Shown here one piece after another: positions 20,103-27,172 of a DNA stretch of 32,156 nt. The notes under the pieces are model-generated. The model was not told the DNA's origin. It searched no databases and saw nothing but the letters and a program-made list of their open reading frames with translations. The translations under genes were made by a program, and so were the position numbers. How positions within the stretch are numbered: position 1 is the first letter of the stretch; every line of letters starts with the position of its first letter. Source of the DNA: Candidatus Omnitrophota bacterium (GTDB taxonomy: Bacteria > Omnitrophota > Gorgyraeia > Duberdicusellales > 4484-171); assembly GCA_021735405.1 (NCBI GenBank), contig JAIPHC010000005.1, positions 1-32,156 on the forward strand. Direction: 5' to 3'.

Positions 20103-20305
20103 ACCGGATTGCCCTTTTTTTTATTAATATATACCAAAACTTTTCCAGGTTTTTCCCTGGCTCTTGCATCTATGCTCCTACTTGTTCAGAGTATGCAAAA
20201 CAAGCTTTTAGAAAACACTCTTTTTTAAAGGCTTTATCTTTAGCTGTTTTACGGATTTTACGTTGTAACCCTTTTTTCCGGGGCGGGTTTGATCCTGTGG
20301 AATGA
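20099..20305 (+). CDS. yidD: Membrane protein insertion efficiency factor YidD
   Basis: IYQNFSRFFPGSCIYAPTCSEYAKQAFRKH...LRILRCNPFFRGGFDPVE; ATGA overlap with rpmH stop. Confidence 0.95.
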   Translation: MNRIALFFINIYQNFSRFFPGSCIYAPTCSEYAKQAFRKHSFLKALSLAVLRILRCNPFFRGGFDPVE

Positions 20306-20319
20306 TTTAGATTTTTAAT

Positions 20320-21768
20320 ATGGAAAAAAGAACACTTTTTGCATTTCTTCTCTTGATTGGATTTTTCTTGGTTTGGTCGCAGTTTGCCCCAAAGCAATCT
20401 ACGCAACCTGTTGATAATCAAGAAGTTAGCACTGATACTTTAAATAATTCAATTCAAGAACAAACCCGGCCGCAGTCAACAGAGCCGGCTCAAAACCGCT
20501 TACCCTTCGAGGCAGGCGCCTTAGAAGAAACAAGGATCGGGCCTTATTATATTACCTATTCTAGTAAGGGGGGCTACCTTCATTCAATTGCTCTCAACAC
20601 CCCCGCCAACACCCTGCCTTTTCAGGATTTGGGTTTTCAGCCCTCTACCCAAAATATAAACTATAGGGTTAGTATTAATCAAAACACTATTTCTTTTCTC
20701 AGCCAAGATTCTCCTCCCAAAAAGTTTGTTTTTAAGGGTGATATTGTTGAGGTAAAAAACATTGACAACTCCTCTATTTTATTTTTCTCTTTTCCTCTCG
20801 ATTCAGCGAAATCCCACATTAGTAAACGTTATTTTGAATCGTTTTATAAAAAAGGCGATTCTCTTGAACGCAGGCACCCTAAAAAAGTTCAAAATGAGAA
20901 ATATTCAGAAGTAAGATTTGCCGGGGCAAGAAGCCGTTATTATGCGATTAGCCTGCTCCCAGACAGCTATAATCTTGAATTAACAAAAAAACAAAAAAGA
21001 GCTAATTTCTATTTAGATAATCCTCCATCAACAATATCTTTTTATCTTGGCCCGCAGGTGGCCAAAGAGATGGGAAAATATGGCTTAGAAGAGATTGTTT
21101 ATTATGGATTTTGGCATTTTCTCGCGGTTGGAATCATAAAAGTTTTATATTTTTTCTACAGTTTTCTCCATAACTGGGGATTAAGCATAATTTTCCTTTC
21201 TTTTTCCACCTACGCGCTTCTTTTTCCTTTTACCTCCAAAAGCACCCAGGCAATGAAGAAGATGCAGGAAATTCAGCCTTTGATGCAGGAGTTAAAGGAA
21301 AAACATAAAGATAACCCTCAAAAAATGCAGAAAGCAACTGTAGAGTTATATAAAAAGCACAAGGTCAATCCTTTAGGGGGCTGCCTTCCCCTTTTGTTTC
21401 AATTTCCCATAATTATCGCTTTTTATCAAGTGGTTTTTAGATTCAGCCGTCTTCAAGGGGCTTCTTTTCTTTGGATTAAAGATTTGTCGATGCCGGACAG
21501 GCTTTTTCGCCTCCCCTTTGCTATTCCTGTTGTAGGTGTGGAGTATTTTAATCTTTTGCCCATTTTGGTAATGGCTTTAGGCCTTATCCAGCAGCACATA
21601 ACAGCTTCATCCTCAAATCCCCAACAGAAAAAAATAGGATTATTTATGGGGGTTTTTATTGGGATAATTTTTTATAAATTTCCTTCTGCCTTAGTTTTAT
21701 ACTGGTTTGTCCAGAATTTGCTTACCCTTCTTTACCAAGTCCGGCTAAAAAAAGCCCGCACCACCTAA
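20320..21768 (+). CDS. yidC: Membrane protein insertase YidC
   Basis: N-terminal TM plus periplasmic domain; LHNWGLSIIFLSFSTYALLFPFTSKSTQAMKKMQEIQPLMQELKEKHKDNPQKMQKATVELYKKHKVNPLGGCLPLLFQFPIIIAFYQV. Confidence 0.97.
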   Translation: MEKRTLFAFLLLIGFFLVWSQFAPKQSTQPVDNQEVSTDTLNNSIQEQTRPQSTEPAQNRLPFEAGALEETRIGPYYITYSSKGGYLHSIALNTPANTLPFQDLGFQPSTQNINYRVSINQNTISFLSQDSPPKKFVFKGDIVEVKNIDNSSILFFSFPLDSAKSHISKRYFESFYKKGDSLERRHPKKVQNEKYSEVRFAGARSRYYAISLLPDSYNLELTKKQKRANFYLDNPPSTISFYLGPQVAKEMGKYGLEEIVYYGFWHFLAVGIIKVLYFFYSFLHNWGLSIIFLSFSTYALLFPFTSKSTQAMKKMQEIQPLMQELKEKHKDNPQKMQKATVELYKKHKVNPLGGCLPLLFQFPIIIAFYQVVFRFSRLQGASFLWIKDLSMPDRLFRLPFAIPVVGVEYFNLLPILVMALGLIQQHITASSSNPQQKKIGLFMGVFIGIIFYKFPSALVLYWFVQNLLTLLYQVRLKKARTT

Positions 21769-21820
21769 AAAAATCAGCCAAAACCAAAAACGCTTATTTT
21801 TCAAGGCCTTTCTGCGTTTT

Positions 21821-22336
21821 CACGTGGAAACTCTCGTCATTTTAGCAATTGAGAGTTTCCACGTGGATCTTTCAGCTCTCTTTTGTAGCTGGAAAGATAC
21901 ACGTGAAAACCTTATTATTGCCGTTGCGAGCGGAATGAGCGAAGCGAATGAAACGAAGTAGTCTCTCTATGGTGTCATCCTGAGGAGCTCCGGGCTCAAA
22001 AGCTGCGGAAGCGACGAAGGATCTCCCGCTTTAGCGGGACCCCGCTATATAAATATGGGAGCGGGGAATTCGGCTACATCCGCCTCTGGCGGATAAGCCT
22101 CATTGAGATTCTTCGGCTTCGCCTCAGAATGACATTAAGGTTGTTTTGTCTTAAGTGGTTAGCGGGAAAAGTCCACGTGCCAATTTCTTCCGTATAGGCG
22201 ATTAAATTGCCATATGGAAACGCTCCAGCGTTAGCATAAGAGAGTTTTCACGTGCACTTTTCGCATTCACCAATCGAGCGGAAAAGTCCACGTGGAAATT
22301 GTCTGGAGATTAAGCAGAAAAGACAATTTTCACGTG
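21821..22336. promoter_or_regulatory. Cluster of seven parS-like CACGTG palindromes upstream of parAB
   Basis: CACGTG cores at 21821, 21860, 21900, 22174, 22249, 22289, 22331; site 7 is TTTTCACGTGAAAA, close to the Bacillus-type parS core TTTCACGTGAAA. Confidence 0.75.
21974..22133. repeat. REP-like palindromic element, copy B, lying inside the parS-like cluster
   Basis: GTCATCCTGAGG ... GATTCTTCGG ... CCTCAGAATGAC with internal hairpins (CCCGCTttAGCGGG, ATCCGCCtctGGCGGAT); ends match copy A. Confidence 0.75.
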
Positions 22337-22415
22337 AAAACGCTAAAACTCCCTGATTCTATTAACGATTTTCATTTTCGCTGTTCATTTTTAACTAAGG
22401 CAGGGATAAAAATAG

Positions 22416-22444
22416 TTGCAATTTGGCCAAGATAGTATTAAAAT
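22416..22444 (+). promoter_or_regulatory. Candidate promoter of parA
   Basis: TTGCAA - 17 nt - TAAAAT, ending 8 nt before the parA ATG at 22453. Confidence 0.4.
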
Positions 22445-22452
22445 GAAAAAAC

Positions 22453-23244
22453 ATGGGTAAAATAATCGGCATTTGCAATCAAAAAGGCGGGACTGGTAAA
22501 ACTACTACCGCTATTAATTTTAGTTCGTTTTTAGGGCTGGCGGGGGAAAAGACGCTTCTTATCGATATGGATCCGCAGGGGAATGCTTCTTCAGGAGTGG
22601 GGGTAGATCCTCAAGATAAGAATTCAGTTTATGAGGTGATTTCCGGAGATCTTTCCGTCGAAGAGGCAATTTATTCTACTGATTGGCCCAATCTCTCGGT
22701 TATGCCTTCGGATATCTCTCTTACCGGGGGAGAAGTTGAGCTGGTATCTTTAGCTAATCGAGAAACTCTTCTGCGCCAAAGCCTTGAGAAAATTAAGGAC
22801 CTTTATTCTTATATAGTTATCGATGCCCCGCCGTCTTTGGGACTGCTTACCGTTAATGTTTTGTCTGCCGCAGACAGCTTACTTATACCGATACAATGCG
22901 AATACTATGCCTTAGAGGGAGTTTCAAAACTAGTCCAGACGGTGGAGCTTATAAAAGAAAGGTTGAATCCCGAACTAGAAATAGAGGGGGTTTTATTGAC
23001 TATGGCTGATTTCCGGACTCGGCTTACTTTGCAGGTGATAGAGGAAGTAAAAGCTTATTTTCAAAGTAAAGCTTTTCGCATTATTGTGCCGAGAAACGTA
23101 AAATTAGCCGAAGCTCCCAGTTTTGGCAAACCAATTCATTTTTATGATTCAAATTGTGTAGGGGCAAAAGCCTATTTAAGTTTAGTTAATGAAGTTAGAG
23201 GACAAGGCAAAGATTCAGTTAATTTTGCAAAACAAAGAGGTTAA
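22453..23244 (+). CDS. parA: Chromosome partitioning ATPase ParA/Soj
   Basis: GICNQKGGTGKTTTAINFSSFLG, LLIDMDPQGNASSGVG, YIVIDAPPSLGLLTVN. Confidence 0.97.
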   Translation: MGKIIGICNQKGGTGKTTTAINFSSFLGLAGEKTLLIDMDPQGNASSGVGVDPQDKNSVYEVISGDLSVEEAIYSTDWPNLSVMPSDISLTGGEVELVSLANRETLLRQSLEKIKDLYSYIVIDAPPSLGLLTVNVLSAADSLLIPIQCEYYALEGVSKLVQTVELIKERLNPELEIEGVLLTMADFRTRLTLQVIEEVKAYFQSKAFRIIVPRNVKLAEAPSFGKPIHFYDSNCVGAKAYLSLVNEVRGQGKDSVNFAKQRG

Positions 23245-23246
23245 TT

Positions 23247-24068
23247 ATGGGTAAAAAAGTATTAGGGAAGGGGCTGGACGCCTTAATTCCCAAAAAGAAG
23301 ATTTCTGGGGGAGACCGATTCGTCTATATTCCGGTAAAAAAGGTTGATCCCAACAAATTTCAGCCGCGTAAGGATATGAACCAGAAGGACTTAGCTGAAC
23401 TAACTCGATCGATTAAAGAAAAAGGGTTTATCCAGCCGATTTTGGCCCGGGATACTAAAGAGGGGAGATATGAAGTTGTAGCCGGCGGAAGAAGGCTGGA
23501 GGCAGCTAAGTTATTGGGCATCAAGGAGATACCCGCAATAATCCGTGATTTGGACAATAAAGATTCTTTTACGGCCGCGATAGTTGAAAATTTACAGCGA
23601 AAAGACCTTAACCCTCTTGAAGAAGCCCAGGCTCTCCAGCGCCTAAAAGACGAATTTAACTTTTCTTTAGACGAAATCGCTCAATTTGTAAGTAAAGATA
23701 AAACCACTGTTTTAAACACAATTCGCCTGCTCAAGCTTCCCGAAAAAGTTAAAAGCGCTTTAGAAAAAAAACTGATTAATCGAAGCCAGGCGAGGACAAT
23801 ACTTTCTTTTAAAAGCAAAAACCAACAGGAAAAGGTATTTTATAAAATTTTAGAAAAAGGCCTTACGGTAAGGGATGTGGAAAAACAAGCGTTCCGGAAA
23901 AACAAGAAGGCAAAGACAGATCCTTTTATCGAAGAAGCCCAGGAGCATCTGCAAAAAAAATTAGGGACGAAAGTAAAAATTACCAGCTCAAAAAACAAAA
24001 GGGGCAAAATCACTCTTCATTATTACAACTTAAATGATTTCGAAAGAATTATTAAACGAATTGGCTAA
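23247..24068 (+). CDS. parB: Chromosome partitioning protein ParB/Spo0J
   Basis: LGKGLDALIP, NKFQPRKD, VVAGGRRLEAAKLLG, AAIVENLQRKDLNPLEEAQALQRL, helix-turn-helix SLDEIAQFVSKDKTTVLNTIRLLKLP. Confidence 0.97.
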   Translation: MGKKVLGKGLDALIPKKKISGGDRFVYIPVKKVDPNKFQPRKDMNQKDLAELTRSIKEKGFIQPILARDTKEGRYEVVAGGRRLEAAKLLGIKEIPAIIRDLDNKDSFTAAIVENLQRKDLNPLEEAQALQRLKDEFNFSLDEIAQFVSKDKTTVLNTIRLLKLPEKVKSALEKKLINRSQARTILSFKSKNQQEKVFYKILEKGLTVRDVEKQAFRKNKKAKTDPFIEEAQEHLQKKLGTKVKITSSKNKRGKITLHYYNLNDFERIIKRIG

Positions 24069-24098
24069 AAAATAAATGGTTTTATTAGAGGAGGAGCT

Positions 24099-24605
24099 AT
24101 GGATCAAGAAGCAACATTAGTTATTATAAAACCGGACGGGCTGAAAAAATCCTTAACCGGAAATATTCTAACTCGTCTTTCCGAGGCGAAATTAAAGATA
24201 ATCGGAGCCAAAGTGGTTGAGGTTAAAGAAGACTTGGCCAACGCCCACTACCGCCACCTTCAGGATAAGCCTTTTTTCCAAGAGCTGATTAAATATATTA
24301 GCGGGAAGCTGCACGGAGAAAATCGAGTGATGCCTTTGGTCTATTGGGGAGAAAACGCGATTGGGAAAGTTCGGCGTATTGCCGGCGCCACCAACCCGGA
24401 AGAGGCCGATCCGATATCTATCCGCGGCGCCTACGGCAGGATACTCACTACCGGCCTTTATGAAAATGTTATCCATGCTTCCAGTGATCCGAGCGAAGCC
24501 GAAAGAGAGATAAAACTTTGGTTTGGCCCCGATGAGATAGTTTATGATCTTTATCCTGCTTTGGAAAAACAATTTTCTCATGAAAGCAGGAGGGTTTGGC
24601 AATGA
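24099..24605 (+). CDS. ndk: Nucleoside-diphosphate kinase
   Basis: TLVIIKPDGLKK, ENAIGKVRRIAGATNPEEADPISIRGAYG, active-site NVIHASSDPSEAEREI. Confidence 0.93.
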   Translation: MDQEATLVIIKPDGLKKSLTGNILTRLSEAKLKIIGAKVVEVKEDLANAHYRHLQDKPFFQELIKYISGKLHGENRVMPLVYWGENAIGKVRRIAGATNPEEADPISIRGAYGRILTTGLYENVIHASSDPSEAEREIKLWFGPDEIVYDLYPALEKQFSHESRRVWQ

Positions 24606-25384
24606 GGTCGATGACAGCTTATTCTGCGGCCCAAGAAGGCAACAAGGCCGGCAAAACTAAAATTGTTTTAAGGTCTTTAAACTATAAACATCTTGATATT
24701 TCGGTTTACAATCTTCCCCAGCAGGCTCTCGTTTTGGAAGAAAAAATACAGGAAGAGATTAAAAAAAATATAACCAGAGGAAAAATTGAGGTTTATTTTT
24801 ATCAAAAATCCAAAAATCAGAATAAATTTTCCGTCAACAAAAAAGAATTCGCCAGCTATGTAAAACAAATAAAATCTTTAGCTAAAGATTTCAATTTAGA
24901 AGGAAAAATATCAGCGCTGGAAATATTGAATTTACCGGGAGTAATTTCGGCCTATAGCAAAAGCGGTCTTTCCAAAACACAGTTAGTTTCTGTTTTAAAA
25001 AAATCCTTAAAAAAGCTGGTTGAATTTAAAAAAGAAAAAGGCCGGGCGATAAGCAAAGAAATAACTAAAAATTTAAGGTTGTTAGACGGCAATATTAGCA
25101 AAATTAAAAAAGCGAAAAAAAGGCCTTCCCGGGAAGTAGACGGCAAAGAGGATATCGAAGAAGAATTGTCTTTAGTCGAGTTCTATTCTAAAAAAACAAA
25201 AACAATAATAAATGCGAAAAAACAAATACGCAAAGGGAAAGCGATTAATTTTTTAAGCCAGGAAATCCTGCGCGAATTGAATGCGGCATCGAGTAAAACC
25301 CGGCAGCAAAAACTGGCGAGTTTAATAGTGGAGGCAAAAAACTACTTAGGCCGTATCCGTGAACAAGCGCAAAACATAGAATGA
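24602..25384 (+). CDS. YicC/YloC family protein
   Basis: N-terminal MRSMTAYSAAQ, LRSLNYKHLDI, C-terminal AINFLSQEILRELNAASSKTRQQKLASLIVEAKNYLGRIREQAQNIE. Confidence 0.93.
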   Translation: MRSMTAYSAAQEGNKAGKTKIVLRSLNYKHLDISVYNLPQQALVLEEKIQEEIKKNITRGKIEVYFYQKSKNQNKFSVNKKEFASYVKQIKSLAKDFNLEGKISALEILNLPGVISAYSKSGLSKTQLVSVLKKSLKKLVEFKKEKGRAISKEITKNLRLLDGNISKIKKAKKRPSREVDGKEDIEEELSLVEFYSKKTKTIINAKKQIRKGKAINFLSQEILRELNAASSKTRQQKLASLIVEAKNYLGRIREQAQNIE

Positions 25385-25408
25385 TAGATAAATAATAAAT
25401 TACACGAT

Positions 25409-25978
25409 ATGCAAAAACCCAAAATTTTTATTTTATCCGGGCCGGGAGGAGTAGGGAAAACTACTTTAGTAAAGCATCTTTTCCGCAAAAAAGCTATCCG
25501 CGCTGTTTTACTAAGGTCGGTTACCGTTACAACCAGAGAAGAAAGGCCTCAGGAACATGACGGCACTGATTATTTTTTTGTGAGCAAAGATGAATTCTTA
25601 TACTTAAAAAAAAGAAAGTTTTTTCTAGAAAACGAAAAGGTTTTAAACAATTACTACGGCACTCCTAAGCTTTATTTAAAAGTTGCGCGGCTTAAAAACA
25701 AAAGCCTTCTTTTATGCATAGATGTCAAAGGGGCAATGGCTTTAAAAAATCGTTACAAAACCAGGGTAACCAGCATATTTATCAGCGTTGCTAAAAAACG
25801 CGAGTTATATGAACGGATGAAGAAACGGGAAGAAGCTAAAGATATAATTGATAAGAGAATTAAGCTTGCAAAAAAAGAGTTGCAATTTTCTAAAAAATAT
25901 GATTATTTAATACAAAACAAAAACATCAACACTACAGCGAAAAAGGTAAAAGATATAATAATAAAACATCATAAATAA
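25409..25978 (+). CDS. gmk: Guanylate kinase
   Basis: LSGPGGVGKTTLVKHLF, RSVTVTTREERPQEHDGTDYFFVSKDEF, NYYGTPK. Confidence 0.95.
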   Translation: MQKPKIFILSGPGGVGKTTLVKHLFRKKAIRAVLLRSVTVTTREERPQEHDGTDYFFVSKDEFLYLKKRKFFLENEKVLNNYYGTPKLYLKVARLKNKSLLLCIDVKGAMALKNRYKTRVTSIFISVAKKRELYERMKKREEAKDIIDKRIKLAKKELQFSKKYDYLIQNKNINTTAKKVKDIIIKHHK

Positions 25979-26017
25979 CAAAATTGCATAAACCATTTGC
26001 TGATTAAAGGAGGCAGA

Positions 26018-26245
26018 ATGTTTGGAGATTATATACCGCGGGAAAAATTGTTAGGGGCAACAAACGGATCTATTTATAAATTAACAGCGTTAGCTGCAAA
26101 GCGGGCCATGCTTCTTGCAGGAGGAGAAAAATCTTTGGTAGAAAAAAGAACCGAGAAATTGTTGGATATAGCTTTGGAAGAAATAGCTCAAAAGAAGATT
26201 GCGGAACCCAGGGGAGAAAAAAAGAAAAAGGCAAAAAAGGAGTAG
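26018..26245 (+). CDS. rpoZ: RNA polymerase omega subunit
   Basis: KLTALAAKRAMLL...KRTEKLLDIALEEIAQKKI; AGGAGG SD before ATG at 26018; follows gmk. Confidence 0.85.
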   Translation: MFGDYIPREKLLGATNGSIYKLTALAAKRAMLLAGGEKSLVEKRTEKLLDIALEEIAQKKIAEPRGEKKKKAKKE

Positions 26246-26260
26246 TCCTTTTCTGCGATT

Positions 26261-26332
26261 GGCGCGGTAGCCAAGGGGCAAGGCAGTGGTTTGCAAAACC
26301 ATTATTCACCGGTTCGAATCCGGTCCGCGCCT
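26261..26332 (+). tRNA. tRNA-Cys (GCA)
   Basis: GGCGCGGTAGCCAAGGGGCAAGGCAGTGGTTTGCAAAACCATTATTCACCGGTTCGAATCCGGTCCGCGCCT. Confidence 0.95.
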
Positions 26333-26358
26333 TAGTCGGCTATTAACTTAGAGTTTTT

Positions 26359-26386
26359 GCATAGCGCAAAGCGCTTAGCGCTATGC
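26359..26386. repeat. Palindrome GCATAGCGC...GCGCTATGC
   Basis: 9-bp perfect arms; follows tRNA-Cys. Confidence 0.7.
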
Positions 26387-26410
26387 TTTAAACTGATAAA
26401 TTAAAGGGGA

Positions 26411-26705
26411 AACTTACCGCCGGGGTGTTGGCAAGAACTTCTTGCCGGAGGCAAGCTAGTTTGTTTATACGTGCATAGTTCTTCCCAAAGACTTTGGATA
26501 TAAAATGAAACTATTGCTGGTTTGATAAACTAAAAGATTGAAGATAAACTTACCGCCGGGGTGTTGGCAAGAACTTCTTGCCGAAGGCAAGCTAGTTTGT
26601 TTATACGTGCATAGTTCTTCCCAAAGACTTTGGATATAAAATGAAACTATTGCTGGTTTGATAAACTAAAAGATTGAAGATAAACTTACCGCCGGGGTGT
26701 TGGAA
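26411..26705. repeat. 136-bp tandem direct repeat (two full units plus partial third) carrying the first 13 nt of tRNA-Leu
   Basis: AACTTACCGCCGGGGTGTTGG recurs at 26411, 26547 and 26683 (exact 136-bp period); the two full units are almost identical (GCCGGAGG versus GCCGAAGG). Confidence 0.95.
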
Positions 26706-26776
26706 TTGGCAGACAACTCGGACTTAAAATCCGGTGTTCCGAAAGGGACGTGCGGGTTCAAGTCCCGCCCCCGGCA
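26691..26776 (+). tRNA. tRNA-Leu (TAA)
   Basis: GCCGGGG...TCGGACTTAAAATCCGG, long variable arm, GCGGGTTCAAGTCCCGCCCCCGGCA. Confidence 0.96.
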
Positions 26777-26779
26777 TTT

Positions 26780-26853
26780 GGGCGGTTAGCTCAGCTGGTT
26801 AGAGTACTACCTTGACATGGTAGGGGTCACAGGTTCGAATCCTGTACCGCCCA
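26780..26853 (+). tRNA. tRNA-Val (GAC)
   Basis: GGGCGGTTAGCTCAGCTGGTTAGAGTACTACCTTGACATGGTAGGGGTCACAGGTTCGAATCCTGTACCGCCCA. Confidence 0.96.
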
Positions 26854-26977
26854 GAGCTTTATTGGCAATTTTTAATAAATTGGCTAGGCGTTGCAAGATT
26901 GCAGCTAAAGAAAACTTGCTTGATTTTTTGTTGATTATATGTACAATTAGCTATTAGTTATAAGCCATTGGTTCAAT

Positions 26978-27042
26978 TCGGGGCCGTCGATTAGTATGGC
27001 TTCCCCGCTCTTGATGGCAGGAGATAAATGAGCGGGGCCCCG
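26978..27042 (+). pseudogene. Partial tRNA-Asp-like fragment (5' end duplicate plus acceptor-complementary 3' segment)
   Basis: TCGGGGCCGTCGATTAGTATGGCTT (26978-27002) is identical to 27171-27195; followed by CCCCGCTC...GAGCGGGGCCCCG, whose GGCCCC can pair with the 5' GGGGCC. Confidence 0.7.
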
Positions 27043-27172
27043 ACGACCTCAATAAAAATATTTAGGAATTTTTTGACTGTAAGCGAAATGCTTTAATTCG
27101 AGAAAAAGAAATAAAACGAAAGAAAAGCCGTATTTATATAAAACATCTTGTTGAAAATTGTAAAAGTAGATC

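Noticed and set aside
20170-20421. 83-aa minus ORF
   Set aside because: Antisense to yidD and the yidC start.
21769-22452. Integron attC-like series in the yidC-parA gap
   Set aside because: No integrase, no attC core sites and no gene cassettes; the CACGTG cores and adjacent parAB fit a centromere better.
26070-26309. Minus ORFs at 26070-26309 and 26090-26302
   Set aside because: Antisense to rpoZ and running into tRNA-Cys; no domain signal.
26411-26705. CRISPR-like array
   Set aside because: Repeats are 136-bp tandem units without unique spacers, and no cas genes are present.
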